Positions 43,086 to 52,091 of a stretch of DNA of 59,632 nt are shown piece by piece. The notes beneath the pieces are model-generated. The model saw nothing but the letters and a program-made list of their open reading frames with translations. It was not told the origin of the DNA and searched no databases. Origin of the DNA: Cellulomonas massiliensis JC225 (GTDB lineage Bacteria; Actinomycetota; Actinomycetes; Actinomycetales; Cellulomonadaceae). The position numbers and the translations under genes were made by a program. Position 1 is the stretch's first letter, and each line of letters starts with the position of its first letter. The DNA lies in assembly GCF_000312005.1 (NCBI RefSeq), contig NZ_HE978588.1, positions 1,652,089-1,711,720 on the forward strand, read 5' to 3'.

Positions 43086-43487
43086 ATGCCTCCCAAGTCC
43101 CGTACCGCCGTGCGCAAGCCGCGCCGCAAGGAGAAGAAGAACGTCTCCCACGGCCAGGCGCACATCAAGAGCACGTTCAACAACACGATCATCTCGATCA
43201 CCGACCCCTCGGGCGCCGTGATCTCCTCGGCCTCGTCCGGCCAGGTCGGCTTCAAGGGCTCGCGCAAGTCGACGCCGTTCGCCGCGCAGCTCGCCGCCGA
43301 GGCCGCCGCCCGCCGCGCCCAGGAGCACGGCATGCGCAAGGTCGACGTCTTCGTCAAGGGCCCGGGCTCGGGCCGCGAGACGGCGATCCGCTCGCTGCAG
43401 GCCGCCGGCCTCGAGGTGGGCTCGATCCAGGACGTGACGCCGCAGGCGCACAACGGCTGCCGCCCGCCCAAGCGCCGCCGCGTCTGA
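43086..43487 (+). CDS. rpsK: 30S ribosomal protein S11
   Basis: 133 aa; forms the platform near the mRNA exit. [40 protein letters not shown] and [17 protein letters not shown] are diagnostic. ATG after GAGAGAAGAAGAGA. In most actinobacteria rpsD would follow; here rpoA does. Confidence 0.98.
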   Translation: MPPKSRTAVRKPRRKEKKNVSHGQAHIKSTFNNTIISITDPSGAVISSASSGQVGFKGSRKSTPFAAQLAAEAAARRAQEHGMRKVDVFVKGPGSGRETAIRSLQAAGLEVGSIQDVTPQAHNGCRPPKRRRV

Positions 43488-43497
43488 CCCTTCCCGA

Positions 43498-43530
43498 CCC
43501 GGGGCGTCGCCGTTCGCGGCGCGCCCCGGG
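43498..43530 (+). terminator. rpsK-rpoA hairpin
   Basis: Stem CCCGGGGCG / CGCCCCGGG with an inner CGCCG-TTCG-CGGCG hairpin, closed by a stable UUCG loop, 10 nt after rpsK. It may partly terminate, letting rpoA be set separately. Confidence 0.55.
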
Positions 43531-43626
43531 CTCGTGCCCGTCCCTGGCCATGCGGACCGAGGCATTGGCCGGCCGTCGTACCTGCGGAGCGTCATATGGC
43601 GGACGCCCGCTGAGAGGAACCCCACC

Positions 43627-44634
43627 GTGCTGATCGCACAGCGCCCCACCCTGACCGAAGAGGTCATCTCCGAGATCCGCTCGCGGTTCTCCATCGAGCC
43701 GCTCGAGCCGGGCTTCGGCTACACGCTCGGCAACTCGCTGCGCCGGACGCTGCTGTCCTCCATCCCCGGTGCCGCCGTCACGTCGATCCGCATCGACGGC
43801 GTGCTGCACGAGTTCTCGACCGTCCCGGGCGTCAAGGAGGACGTCACCGAGATCATCCTCAACATCAAGAACCTCGTCGTCTCCTCGGAGAACGACGAGC
43901 CGGTCGTGATGTACCTGCGCAAGCAGGGTGCCGGTGAGGTCACCGCGGCGGACATCGTCCCGCCCGCCGGTGTCGAGGTCCACAACACCGACCTCCACCT
44001 CGCGACGCTGAACGAGAAGGGCAAGCTCGAGATCGAGCTCACGGTCGAGCGTGGCCGCGGGTACGTCTCGGCGGCGCAGAACAAGCAGTTCGACGCCGAG
44101 ATCGGCCGCATCCCGGTCGACTCGATCTACTCGCCGGTCCTCAAGGTCACCTACAAGGTCGAGGCCACGCGTGTCGAGCAGCGGACCGACTTCGACAAGC
44201 TCATCGTCGACGTCGAGACGAAGGCGGCCATCAGCCCGCGCGACGCGCTCGCGTCCGCCGGCAAGACGCTGGTCGAGCTGTTCGGCCTCGCCCGCGAGCT
44301 GAACGTCGAGGCCGAGGGCATCGAGATCGGCCCGTCGCCGACCGACGCGGCGCTCGCCGCCGACCTGGCGCTGCCGATCGAGGACCTGCAGCTGACGATC
44401 CGGTCGTACAACTGCCTCAAGCGCGAGGGCATCCACACGGTCGGCGAGCTCGTCGCCCGCTCGGAGGCCGACCTGCTCGACATCCGCAACTTCGGTGCGA
44501 AGTCCATCACCGAGGTCAAGGAGAAGCTCGCCGAGCTGGGTCTGACGCTCAAGGACAGCCCGCTCGACTTCGACCCGTCCGGCGCGTACTACGCCGCCGA
44601 GGACGACGGCGAGTTCGAGGACGAGACCTACTGA
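43627..44634 (+). CDS. rpoA: DNA-directed RNA polymerase subunit alpha
   Basis: 335 aa; dimer scaffolds core polymerase assembly. The N-terminal domain starts [20 protein letters not shown] and has [20 protein letters not shown]; the C-terminal domain (about 250-315) has [20 protein letters not shown] and [14 protein letters not shown], the UP-element and activator surface. GTG 43627; codons back to 43534 lie in the hairpin region. It ends with an acidic tail. Confidence 0.98.
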   Translation: MLIAQRPTLTEEVISEIRSRFSIEPLEPGFGYTLGNSLRRTLLSSIPGAAVTSIRIDGVLHEFSTVPGVKEDVTEIILNIKNLVVSSENDEPVVMYLRKQGAGEVTAADIVPPAGVEVHNTDLHLATLNEKGKLEIELTVERGRGYVSAAQNKQFDAEIGRIPVDSIYSPVLKVTYKVEATRVEQRTDFDKLIVDVETKAAISPRDALASAGKTLVELFGLARELNVEAEGIEIGPSPTDAALAADLALPIEDLQLTIRSYNCLKREGIHTVGELVARSEADLLDIRNFGAKSITEVKEKLAELGLTLKDSPLDFDPSGAYYAAEDDGEFEDETY

Positions 44635-44696
44635 CACCGGGGACCGCCCGGTGACGGGCGTGTCGCGACCCACTTCGTAACTCAAGGAGACTGACC

Positions 44697-45248
44697 ATGC
44701 CTACGCCCACCAAGGGTCCCCGGCTCGGTGGCGGACCGGCGCACGAGCGGCTGATCCTCGCCAACCTGGCGACGCAGCTGTTCGAGCACAAGCGCATCAC
44801 GACGACGGAGGCCAAGGCCAAGCGCCTGCGCCCCCTCGCGGAGCGGCTCGTGACGTTCGCCAAGCGGGGCGACCTGCACGCGCGCCGTCGGGTGATGACC
44901 GTCGTCAAGGACAAGGGCGTCGTGCACGTCCTGTTCACGGAGATCGCCCCGGCGATGGCCGAGCGCAACGGTGGTTACACGCGCATCACGAAGATCGGCC
45001 CGCGCAAGGGCGACAACGCCCCCATGGCGGTCATCGAGCTGGTGCTCGAGCCGGTCTCGCCGAAGCAGGCCGTCGTCAAGGAGGCCACGAAGGCGACCGC
45101 CAAGGCCGCCAAGAAGGACGCCCCCGTCGAGGACGCCCCGGTCGAGGACGCGCCCGTCGAGGACGCCCCGGTCGAGGACGCGCCCGTCGAGGACGCCCCG
45201 GTCGAGGACGCGCCCGCCGACGCGCCGAAGGACGACGAGAAGGCCTGA
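44697..45248 (+). CDS. rplQ: 50S ribosomal protein L17 with acidic repeat tail
   Basis: 183 aa; the L17 core (about 1-118, [20 protein letters not shown] to ELVLEPV) matches the usual 115-125 aa family length. After an Ala/Lys linker ([13 protein letters not shown]) the tail repeats the five residues VEDAP six times. Encoded by 15-nt units whose codons alternate in a 30-bp pattern. ATG with CAAGGAGACTGACC. Confidence 0.96.
   Translation: MPTPTKGPRLGGGPAHERLILANLATQLFEHKRITTTEAKAKRLRPLAERLVTFAKRGDLHARRRVMTVVKDKGVVHVLFTEIAPAMAERNGGYTRITKIGPRKGDNAPMAVIELVLEPVSPKQAVVKEATKATAKAAKKDAPVEDAPVEDAPVEDAPVEDAPVEDAPVEDAPADAPKDDEKA
45121..45210 (+). repeat. 30-bp tandem repeat x3 inside rplQ
   Basis: Three nearly identical 30-bp copies starting at 45121, 45151 and 45181; copies 2 and 3 are identical and copy 1 differs at its second base. 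Each encodes two VEDAP units. Replication slippage could change the copy number. Confidence 0.85.
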
Positions 45249-45263
45249 CGCAGGCTGAGCTCG

Positions 45264-45299
45264 GACGAGGCCCGGCCCCTGGGGGGACCGGGCCTCGTC
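45264..45299 (+). terminator. Terminator of the alpha operon
   Basis: 12-bp stem GACGAGGCCCGG / CCGGGCCTCGTC extended inside by CCCC/GGGG; 15 nt after rplQ. Confidence 0.8.
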
Positions 45300-45343
45300 G
45301 CGTCCGTGCCGTCGGTCGCCGTCGCGCTCGGGCGGGCGCCGGA

Positions 45344-45565
45344 TCAGGCGGTGCGCTCCGGGCTCCGGGCGGACCACGGCGGCGGCGACGCGCGCAGCGA
45401 CCGCAGCCACCCCAGCGGTCGCGGCCGCGTGGCCGAGCGTCGGTGGGCGTGCGCCGGGCCGGCCGGGCCACGGGCGAGCTCCGCCGCGACGAGGGCGTCG
45501 CGCTCGGCCGCGGCCTGCTCCCGGAGCTCGGCGAGCTCCCACGTCTCCACGGGGCGCATCTCCAT
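45344..45565 (-). CDS. Small unrecognised protein, 73 aa
   Basis: Starts MEMRPVETWELAELREQAAA; a charged N-terminal helix followed by a Pro/Arg-rich part (SATRPRPLGWLRSLRASPPP). No family recognised. Kept because its ATG (45565) has a strong, well-spaced ribosome site (GAGGAGGACAGCC). Faces the alpha-operon terminator. Confidence 0.5.
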   Translation of the reverse strand: MEMRPVETWELAELREQAAAERDALVAAELARGPAGPAHAHRRSATRPRPLGWLRSLRASPPPWSARSPERTA

Positions 45566-45585
45566 GGCTGTCCTCCTCGGGTCGT

Positions 45586-45610
45586 CGAGCCGTCCCCCTG
45601 CGACGGCTCG
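45586..45610. repeat. Inverted repeat upstream of the 73-aa gene
   Basis: CGAGCCGTC / GACGGCTCG, 9-bp arms with 7-nt centre, 20 bp before that gene's start on the minus strand. The remaining gap to 45742 shows nothing else. Confidence 0.35.
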
Positions 45611-45755
45611 TCGTGTCCCCTCACGGTGCGCCCCCAGGCGTCCGCGCCGGATCGGCCGGTCGCCCGGTCCTCGCGGCCGGACCGGCGGCTGAGGCGCCCG
45701 GCCGCCGCCTGAGGACCCCTAGCCCGGGCGTCCGCACCCGCCTAGGGTCGGTCGC

Positions 45756-46496
45756 GTGGGCACGGCGGTGGTGCTGGTGCACGGGTTGCGGGCGTCGCGG
45801 ACGATGTGGCGCGCGCAGCTCGAGGCGCTGGACCGCGCCGGCGTCCCGGCGACCGCGGTCGACCTGCCCGGGCACGGCACGCGCCGCGGCGAGCGGTTCA
45901 CGCTCGAGGGCGCGGTGGCGGCGGTCGCGCAGGCCGCCGACGGCGTGGGCGGCCGGGTGCTCGTCGTGGGCATGTCGCTCGGCGGCTACGTGGGCATCGC
46001 GCACGCGGCCCGGCACCCGGGTCAGGTGGCGGGCCTCGTCGCGGCGGGGTGCTGCTCCGTGCCGCGCGCCTTGCCCGTGCAGGCGTGGGCGACGGCCGTC
46101 CGGGGGATCGAGAGGCTGCCCGACCGGGGCGCCTGGCTCAACGGCGCGAGCGTCCGCGCGGCCCTGCCGGCGCAGGCGGCGGCCGACGTGGCGGCGGGAG
46201 GGTTCGCGCTCGACGTCGTGCGGGACGTGCTCCGCGAGGTGGGGGGCGCGACGCCGCTGGCCGACCTGGCGAGCGTGGACGCGCCCGTGTGGCTCGTGAA
46301 CGGTCGCTTCGACCACTTCCGCGGGGACGAGCGCCGGTTCCTCGCCGCGTGCCGGGACGGGCGGCTCGTCGTCGTCCCGCGCACGACGCACCTCGTGAGC
46401 CTGCTGGCGCCCGTGGCGTTCACCCGCGTGCTGCTGGAGGCGCTCGACGTCGTCGAGGCACGGGAGCGGCGGCGGGTCGGCGCCGGGGCGCCGTGA
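45756..46496 (+). CDS. Alpha/beta hydrolase
   Basis: 246 aa, cytosolic. Oxyanion motif VLVHGLRAS (7-15), nucleophile Ser74 in VGMSLGG, acid Asp186 in VNGRFDHF and His212 in TTHLVS make a full triad. Resembles esterase or peptidase-type hydrolases; substrate unknown. GTG start with TAGGGT (45743-45748) 7 nt upstream and no Shine-Dalgarno, so probably leaderless. Confidence 0.85.
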   Translation: MGTAVVLVHGLRASRTMWRAQLEALDRAGVPATAVDLPGHGTRRGERFTLEGAVAAVAQAADGVGGRVLVVGMSLGGYVGIAHAARHPGQVAGLVAAGCCSVPRALPVQAWATAVRGIERLPDRGAWLNGASVRAALPAQAAADVAAGGFALDVVRDVLREVGGATPLADLASVDAPVWLVNGRFDHFRGDERRFLAACRDGRLVVVPRTTHLVSLLAPVAFTRVLLEALDVVEARERRRVGAGAP

Positions 46497-46596
46497 GGGC
46501 CGCGGCACCGCCGGCGCCGGGCCCGACGTCCCGGACCGGCTCGCGCGGCGCGGGGCAGGCTGGGGGACACGGGCGCACGCCGACGGGAGAGGGTCC

Positions 46597-49287
46597 ATGA
46601 CGACGACGGGTGAGCGCGAGCTGCTGGCGTTCGCGGAGCCGCCGCAGGCGGTGCTGGACGCGCTGGCGTCGACGCGCGGCGGCCTCTCCGAGGGCGAGGC
46701 GCGCCGCCGGCTGGCGGAGGTCGGGCCCAACCGGCTGCCGGACCCGCCGCGCCCGAACGTCGTCCTGCGCTTCCTCGGCCACTTCGACGACGTCCTCATC
46801 TACATCCTGCTGGCGGCCGCCGTGCTCAAGGCGCTGCTCGGCGACTGGGTCGACTTCACCGTGATCCTCGTCGTGGCGGTCGCCAACGCCGTGGTCGGCT
46901 TCGTGCAGGAGGGCCGTGCGGACAAGGCGCTCGCGGGGATCGCCACGATGCTGTCGCTCGAGGCGGACGTGCGGCGCGACGGCGAGTGGCACCGGGTGGC
47001 GGCGGACGACCTGGTGCCGGGCGACGTCGTGCGGGTGCGCAGCGGCGACCGGGTCCCGGCGGACGTGCGGCTCGTCACCGCGACGTCGCTGCAGGTCGAG
47101 GAGGCCGCGCTGACGGGCGAGTCGGTGCCGGCGTCGAAGGACGTGGACGCGGTGGGCACGGACGCCGGCGTGGGGGACCGGACGTCGATGCTCTTCTCCG
47201 GCACGATCGTCACCGCGGGGCGGGGGACCGGGGTCGTCACGGCGACCGGCGCCGCCACCGAGATCGGCCGGATCCAGACGCTCGTCGCCGAGGCCGACCA
47301 CCTCGACACCCCGCTGACGCGGCAGCTCGCCCGGCTCGGCAAGCAGCTCTCGCTGCTGATCCTCCTCATGGCCGCCGCGATGCTCGTCATCGGCCGCGTG
47401 ATCCACAGCTTCGCGCTCGACGAGCTGGTGTCGGCCGCGATCGGGTTCGCCGTGGCCGCCGTCCCCGAGGGTCTGCCGGCGCTGGTGACGATCACGCTGG
47501 CGCTCGGCGTCCAGCAGATGGCGCGCCGGCACGCGATCACGCGCCGCCTGACGGCGGTCGAGGGCCTGGGCTCGGTGACCACGATCTGCTCGGACAAGAC
47601 CGGCACCCTGACGCGCAACGAGATGACGACCCGCACGGTCGTCACCGCGTCGGGCCGCTACGACGTCGAGGGCCTCGGGTACGAGCCGACGGGCGCGGTG
47701 CGTCGCGACGGCGCCCTCGCCTCGCTGGCGCAGGACCCGGGGCTCGCGGCCCTGGTGACGGCGGGTGCGCTGTGCACGGACGCGCGGGTCGCCGAGCAGG
47801 ACGGCCGGTGGACGCTCGTCGGGCAGCCGACCGAGGGCGCCGTCGTGGTGCTCGCCGACAAGCTGGGGTTCGACCGCACGTCCGCCCGCCGGCTGGCCCA
47901 GGTGCCGTTCGAGTCGTCGACGAAGTTCTCCGCGACGCTCGACGAGCTCGCGGACGGCCGGCGACGCGTGCACGTGCTCGGGGCCCCGGACCGGCTGCTG
48001 GACCGCAGCCGCACCCAGCGGGGCGCGGCCGGGCCCGAGCCGCTCGACCCGGCCCTGTGGGAGCGAGCGGTCGACGGGCTCGCGGCGCAGGGGCTGCGGA
48101 CGCTCGCGGTCGCGCGGCGCGCGGCCCCGGACGAGGACGGGCTGACGCTCGACGGGGTGGGGGACGACCTGGAGCTGCTGGGCGTCGTCGGCATCGTCGA
48201 CCCGCCGCGGCCGGAGGCGGTGGCGGCGATCGCGGACTGCCACCGCGCGGGCATCCGCGTGAAGATGATCACGGGCGACCACGTGGGGACGGCGGTCGCC
48301 ATCGCGCGCGAGCTGGGCATCGTCGGCGAGGGGGACGTGGACGCGCTCACGGGCGGCGAGCTCGAGGAGATGACGAACGAGCAGCTGCGCCGCCGCGTCC
48401 GGGCGGTCGACGTGTTCGCCCGCACGTCGCCGGAGCACAAGATCCGCATCGTGCGGGCCCTGCAGGCGCACGGCGAGGTCGTCGCGATGACGGGCGACGG
48501 CGTCAACGACGCGCCCGCCCTCACCCGCGCGGACGTGGGCGTCGCGATGGGCATCAAGGGCACCGAGGCGACGAAGGAGGCGGCGGACATCGTCCTGGCC
48601 GACGACAACTTCGCCACGATCGAGCGCGCCGTCGAGGAGGGGCGGCGGATCTACGACAACATCCGCAAGTCGGTGGCGTTCCTGCTCCCGACGAACGGCG
48701 CGCAGTCGCTCGTCATCCTCGTCGCGGTGCTGCTCGGGCTCTCGCTGCCGCTGGCCCCGGTGCAGATCCTCTGGGTCAACCTCGTCACGGCGGTGACGCT
48801 CTCGCTCGCGCTCGCCGGGGAGCCCGCCGAGCCCGGGATCATGACGAGGCCGCCCCGGCGGCCGGACGCGCACGTGCTCTCGCCCCGGATGATCGGGCTG
48901 GTCCTGTTCACGTCCGTCGTGATCGGCGGCGTCACCCTCGCGATCTACCTGGTCGAGAAGAGCCTCGGTGCCGGCGACGCCCGTGCGCAGACCGCGGCCG
49001 TCGCGATGCTCGCCCTCGGGCAGCTCGCCTACCTGCTCAACTGCCGGTTCCTCTCCTCGACGAGCCTGACGCCGCGCGTGCTGGCCGGCAACCGGCTCGT
49101 GTGGGTCGCGGCGGGCGCGCTGCTGGTCCTGCAGCTCGTCTTCACGTACGCGCCGTTCATGCACACGTGGTTCGAGTCGGCGCCGATGGAGCTGCGCGAC
49201 TGGGGGCTGACGGTCGCGGCCGCCGTCGGTGTCTTCCTCGTCGTCGAGGTGGGCAAGGCGGGGGTGCGGCGCACCCTGCGGGACTGA
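46597..49287 (+). CDS. P-type cation-transporting ATPase (P2 type, calcium-pump-like)
   Basis: 896 aa membrane pump. Actuator TGES at 173-176, PEGLP in M4 (290-294), phosphorylation Asp333 in CSDKTGTLT, TGDGVNDAPALT hinge (about 631-642), and six C-terminal membrane segments including WVNLVTAVTLSLALAGEP. PEGLP and M6 NLVTA place it with the P2A/P2-like pumps of Ca, Mg or Na/K type, but the ion is not certain. ATG 46597 with GGGAGAGGG. Stands alone after the hydrolase. Confidence 0.9.
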   Translation: MTTTGERELLAFAEPPQAVLDALASTRGGLSEGEARRRLAEVGPNRLPDPPRPNVVLRFLGHFDDVLIYILLAAAVLKALLGDWVDFTVILVVAVANAVVGFVQEGRADKALAGIATMLSLEADVRRDGEWHRVAADDLVPGDVVRVRSGDRVPADVRLVTATSLQVEEAALTGESVPASKDVDAVGTDAGVGDRTSMLFSGTIVTAGRGTGVVTATGAATEIGRIQTLVAEADHLDTPLTRQLARLGKQLSLLILLMAAAMLVIGRVIHSFALDELVSAAIGFAVAAVPEGLPALVTITLALGVQQMARRHAITRRLTAVEGLGSVTTICSDKTGTLTRNEMTTRTVVTASGRYDVEGLGYEPTGAVRRDGALASLAQDPGLAALVTAGALCTDARVAEQDGRWTLVGQPTEGAVVVLADKLGFDRTSARRLAQVPFESSTKFSATLDELADGRRRVHVLGAPDRLLDRSRTQRGAAGPEPLDPALWERAVDGLAAQGLRTLAVARRAAPDEDGLTLDGVGDDLELLGVVGIVDPPRPEAVAAIADCHRAGIRVKMITGDHVGTAVAIARELGIVGEGDVDALTGGELEEMTNEQLRRRVRAVDVFARTSPEHKIRIVRALQAHGEVVAMTGDGVNDAPALTRADVGVAMGIKGTEATKEAADIVLADDNFATIERAVEEGRRIYDNIRKSVAFLLPTNGAQSLVILVAVLLGLSLPLAPVQILWVNLVTAVTLSLALAGEPAEPGIMTRPPRRPDAHVLSPRMIGLVLFTSVVIGGVTLAIYLVEKSLGAGDARAQTAAVAMLALGQLAYLLNCRFLSSTSLTPRVLAGNRLVWVAAGALLVLQLVFTYAPFMHTWFESAPMELRDWGLTVAAAVGVFLVVEVGKAGVRRTLRD

Positions 49288-49303
49288 CCCGGGCTGACGT
49301 CGA

Positions 49304-50068
49304 TCAGCCCCGGAGCGTCCACGCCCGGACGCCGCCGACGATCCCGGCCTCGTTCGGGACCACGACGACGTCCTCCCCGAGCCGCGCGAGCACCGCGGGC
49401 GTGATCCGGCGGGCGTTGCCGCCGCCGAGGTAGAGCCGGTCCCAGACGAACACCGGCCGCAGGCCGTCGACGACGCGGCGCACCCGGCGCGACCACAGCC
49501 CGTCGCCGAGCCGGTGCCGCTCGACGTCGCCCACGTACTCGTCGTACGGCAGCCCCCAGCGCACGGGGGCCTGGGAGAGCTCGAGGTGCGGGGCGAGCGC
49601 GCCGCCGTCGAACAGCGCCGCCCCGAGCCCCGTGCCGAGCGTCAGGACGAGCTCGACGCCCGCGCCCGAGACCACGCCGAAGCCGTGCACCTCCGCGTCG
49701 TTGAGCACCACGGTCGGCACGCCGAGGGCGTCCTCGAGCAGCGCCCGCACGTCGCAGCCGGACCACGCGCCGACGAGGGCGGGGTCGACCGCGGTGCGCG
49801 GGCCGGAGCGCGTCACGTAGTGCGGGGTCGTGACCACGACGCCGTGGCGGATCATCCCCGGCATGCCGACCGTGGCCCGCTGGGCCGGCGGCAGGTCCGC
49901 CGCGAGGGCGGCGATCGTCGCGACCAGGGTGGTGGGTGGCAGCGGGTACGGCGTCGGGACCCGGACGCGCGGTGCGTGCATCGTGCCGGCGGGGTCGAGC
50001 ACGGACGCCTTGATGCCGCTGCCGCCGCAGTCGACGGCGAGCGTGAAGGGGGCCTGCGGGTCCGGCAC
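49304..50068 (-). CDS. ppgK: ROK-family kinase, polyphosphate glucokinase-like
   Basis: 254 aa. Phosphate-binding loops VDCGGSGIKASVLDPAG (12-28) and LTLGTGLGAALF, catalytic Asp in VVLNDAEVHGFG, and the C-terminal YLGGGNARRI / NEAGIVGGVRAW match polyphosphate/ATP glucokinases of actinobacteria. The usual HLE(L)G substrate motif is reduced to LELSQAP, so activity or sugar may differ. GTG 50068 with TAGCGT 7 nt upstream; a longer frame runs to 50254 through the truA promoter. Divergent from truA. Confidence 0.72.
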   Translation of the reverse strand: MPDPQAPFTLAVDCGGSGIKASVLDPAGTMHAPRVRVPTPYPLPPTTLVATIAALAADLPPAQRATVGMPGMIRHGVVVTTPHYVTRSGPRTAVDPALVGAWSGCDVRALLEDALGVPTVVLNDAEVHGFGVVSGAGVELVLTLGTGLGAALFDGGALAPHLELSQAPVRWGLPYDEYVGDVERHRLGDGLWSRRVRRVVDGLRPVFVWDRLYLGGGNARRITPAVLARLGEDVVVVPNEAGIVGGVRAWTLRG

Positions 50069-50142
50069 GTCCTCCACGCTAGCGCTCGGGCGGTGGGGCC
50101 CGGTGCGACGGCGCGTGCCCGGCGGGCGGCTACCGTGACCCC

Positions 50143-51087
50143 GTGCCCGCCGCCGACCTGCCTGCCGCGCCCTCGTCCGGCCCCGCCGCCGAGGGCCTGG
50201 TCCGCGTCCGGCTGGACCTGGCGTACGACGGCTCGGACTTCGCCGGGTGGGCACGCCAGCCCGGGCTGCGCACGGTGCAGGGCGCGCTCGAGGACGGCCT
50301 CGCGACCGTCCTGCGCACGGCGGCGCACGGCGTGCCCGCGCCGCACGTCACGGTCGCGGGCCGGACGGACGCGGGGGTGCACGCCCGCGGTCAGGTCGCG
50401 CACGTGGACGTCCCGGACGAGGTGCTGGCGCTCGTGCGCGGGCGCTCGGACCGGGAGCCGCTGGACGCGCTCGTGACCCGCCTGTCAGGCGTGCTGCCCC
50501 CGGACCTCGTCGTGCACCGGGCGTCCCGGGCCCCCGAGGGGTTCGACGCGCGGTTCTCCGCGCTGCGCCGCCGGTACTCCTACCGCGTCTGCGACGACCC
50601 GGCGGCCCGCGACCCCCTCACCCGTGCGCACGTGCTGTGGCACCGCCGGCCGCTGGACGTGGACGCGATGCACGCCGCGGCGCGGGCGCTGCTCGGCCGT
50701 CACGACTTCGCGTCGTACTGCAAGCCGCGCGAGGGGGCGACGACCATCCGCACGCTCGAGGAGCTGTCCTGGTCGCGCCCGGCCGACGGTCCGGACGCGG
50801 GGCTCGTCGTCGCCCGGGTGCAGGCCGACGCGTTCTGCCACTCGATGGTGCGCGCGCTGGTCGGCGCCTCGCTCGCGGTGGGCGAGGGGCGCCGTCCGGT
50901 CGGGTGGCCGGCCCAGCTGCTCGTCGCCCGCCGCCGCGACCCCGCGGCCCACGTGGTCGCGGCGCACGGGCTGACCCTCGAGGAGGTCGGGTACCCGCCC
51001 GACGACGAGCTCGCCGAGCGGGCGCAGCGCACGCGCGCCCGCCGCGCCGAGCACGACGTCGACCCCGGGCCCGGCTGCTGCGGCTGA
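50143..51087 (+). CDS. truA: tRNA pseudouridine(38-40) synthase TruA
   Basis: 314 aa; modifies uridines 38-40 in the anticodon arm. Catalytic Asp76 in [44 protein letters not shown] and [12 protein letters not shown] are family marks. GTG 50143 with TACCGT (50131-50136) 6 nt upstream and no Shine-Dalgarno: predicted leaderless. In many actinobacteria truA follows rplQ; here ten kilobases of other genes intervene partly on the opposite strand. Confidence 0.93.
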   Translation: MPAADLPAAPSSGPAAEGLVRVRLDLAYDGSDFAGWARQPGLRTVQGALEDGLATVLRTAAHGVPAPHVTVAGRTDAGVHARGQVAHVDVPDEVLALVRGRSDREPLDALVTRLSGVLPPDLVVHRASRAPEGFDARFSALRRRYSYRVCDDPAARDPLTRAHVLWHRRPLDVDAMHAAARALLGRHDFASYCKPREGATTIRTLEELSWSRPADGPDAGLVVARVQADAFCHSMVRALVGASLAVGEGRRPVGWPAQLLVARRRDPAAHVVAAHGLTLEEVGYPPDDELAERAQRTRARRAEHDVDPGPGCCG

Positions 51088-51116
51088 CGGCCCTCGACGG
51101 GCGCCGGCCGCAGCAG
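51075..51116. terminator. Bidirectional terminator truA / DUF5709 gene
   Basis: Stem CTGCTGCGGC / GCCGCAGCAG (10 bp) that begins in the last codons of truA, flanked by CCCGGGCC and GGCCCGGG. Lies between convergent genes. Confidence 0.55.
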
Positions 51117-51129
51117 GCCCGGGCTGGTG

Positions 51130-51570
51130 TCAGTCCTGGTCGTCGCGGTAGCGACGGTCGTCGACGTAGTCCTCCTCGACCAGGTGCACCGCGGCCTCCT
51201 CGGCGCTCGCGGCGCCGCCCGAGACGCCCGCGTCGATCGCGAACGCGTCGGTGCCGCCGGCCTCGACCGCGTCGTCGTCCTCCACGAGGCGGCCGGCGCG
51301 CAGCTCCTCGCGGTCGCCGCTCACGCGGGGGCGCTCCTCCCAGACCTCGGGCTCCTCCTGGCGCATCCGCTGGTCGATCGTCTCGCGGTGCTGCTCCTCC
51401 CACGGCGTCTCGCCGTAGTGGGTCGTGCGCGGGCGCTCGGGCGGGGAGTAGCCCTCGTCCAGGTACTCCGCGCCGCGCTCGATCAGCGTGTCCTCGTTCG
51501 GCAGCTGGTCGGTGTCGCCCTCGGCGCCGAGCTCGGGGTCGGGCGTGGTGGCGGGCGTGTCGTTGCTCAT
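51130..51570 (-). CDS. DUF5709 family protein
   Basis: 146 aa, very acidic, no signal. LPNEDTLIERGAEYLDEGYS PPERP, the motif HYGETPWEEQHRETIDQRMR and QEEPEVWEERP are characteristic of DUF5709, an actinobacterial family of unknown role. ATG 51570. Confidence 0.8.
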   Translation of the reverse strand: MSNDTPATTPDPELGAEGDTDQLPNEDTLIERGAEYLDEGYSPPERPRTTHYGETPWEEQHRETIDQRMRQEEPEVWEERPRVSGDREELRAGRLVEDDDAVEAGGTDAFAIDAGVSGGAASAEEAAVHLVEEDYVDDRRYRDDQD

Positions 51571-51631
51571 GCCTCGACCCTGGCACCGCCGCGCCGCTCC
51601 CGCCAGGGCAGGCGGTCGCCGCGGACGCGCG

Positions 51632-51949
51632 TCAGCGCTCGCAGGCGATGCCGTCCTTGTCGCGGTCGAGCTTGCGGTTCTGGGCGTACAGCGACGCGCT
51701 CACCTTCGGCGCGTAGCGCTGCTTGGCGCGCACCTTCTTGCCCTTGACCGTCTTCGTGTTCTTCACCTTCGCGTTCTTCGCGACCCCGCCCTTGTACGTC
51801 GCGTTGAGCTTCGCGCAGCTCGAGAAGGCCTTGCCGGGGACGGCGTGCACGACCGCGGCGGGGGCGGCCGCGGGGGCCGCCGCGGCGGGGGCCGCGAGGC
51901 CGGCGGCCAGGACGACCGCGGTGACGACGACGGTGAGCGGACGGCGCAT
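51632..51949 (-). CDS. Secreted excalibur calcium-binding domain protein
   Basis: 105 aa. Signal peptide MRRPLTVVVTAVVLAAGLAA with Ala-rich cleavage region (about 1-35), then FSSCAKLNATYKGGVAKN and the C-terminal excalibur part LDRDKDGIACER with the DxDxDG calcium loop and paired Cys. ATG 51949 with GGAGG 5 nt upstream; the longer frame to 51997 has no ribosome site. Exported, role unknown. Confidence 0.85.
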   Translation of the reverse strand: MRRPLTVVVTAVVLAAGLAAPAAAAPAAAPAAVVHAVPGKAFSSCAKLNATYKGGVAKNAKVKNTKTVKGKKVRAKQRYAPKVSASLYAQNRKLDRDKDGIACER

Positions 51950-52091
51950 GACGACCTCCGGACGGGGCGAACGGTTCCCTCCTGCATCGACGCGCACGAC
52001 CCGCGACGTGAGCGCCTGGTGCGTGGTTCACCCGGGCCGCGGCGGGGGAATGACGTCGAACGCCACGACGCGCCTCCGTCAGACTGGCCGC

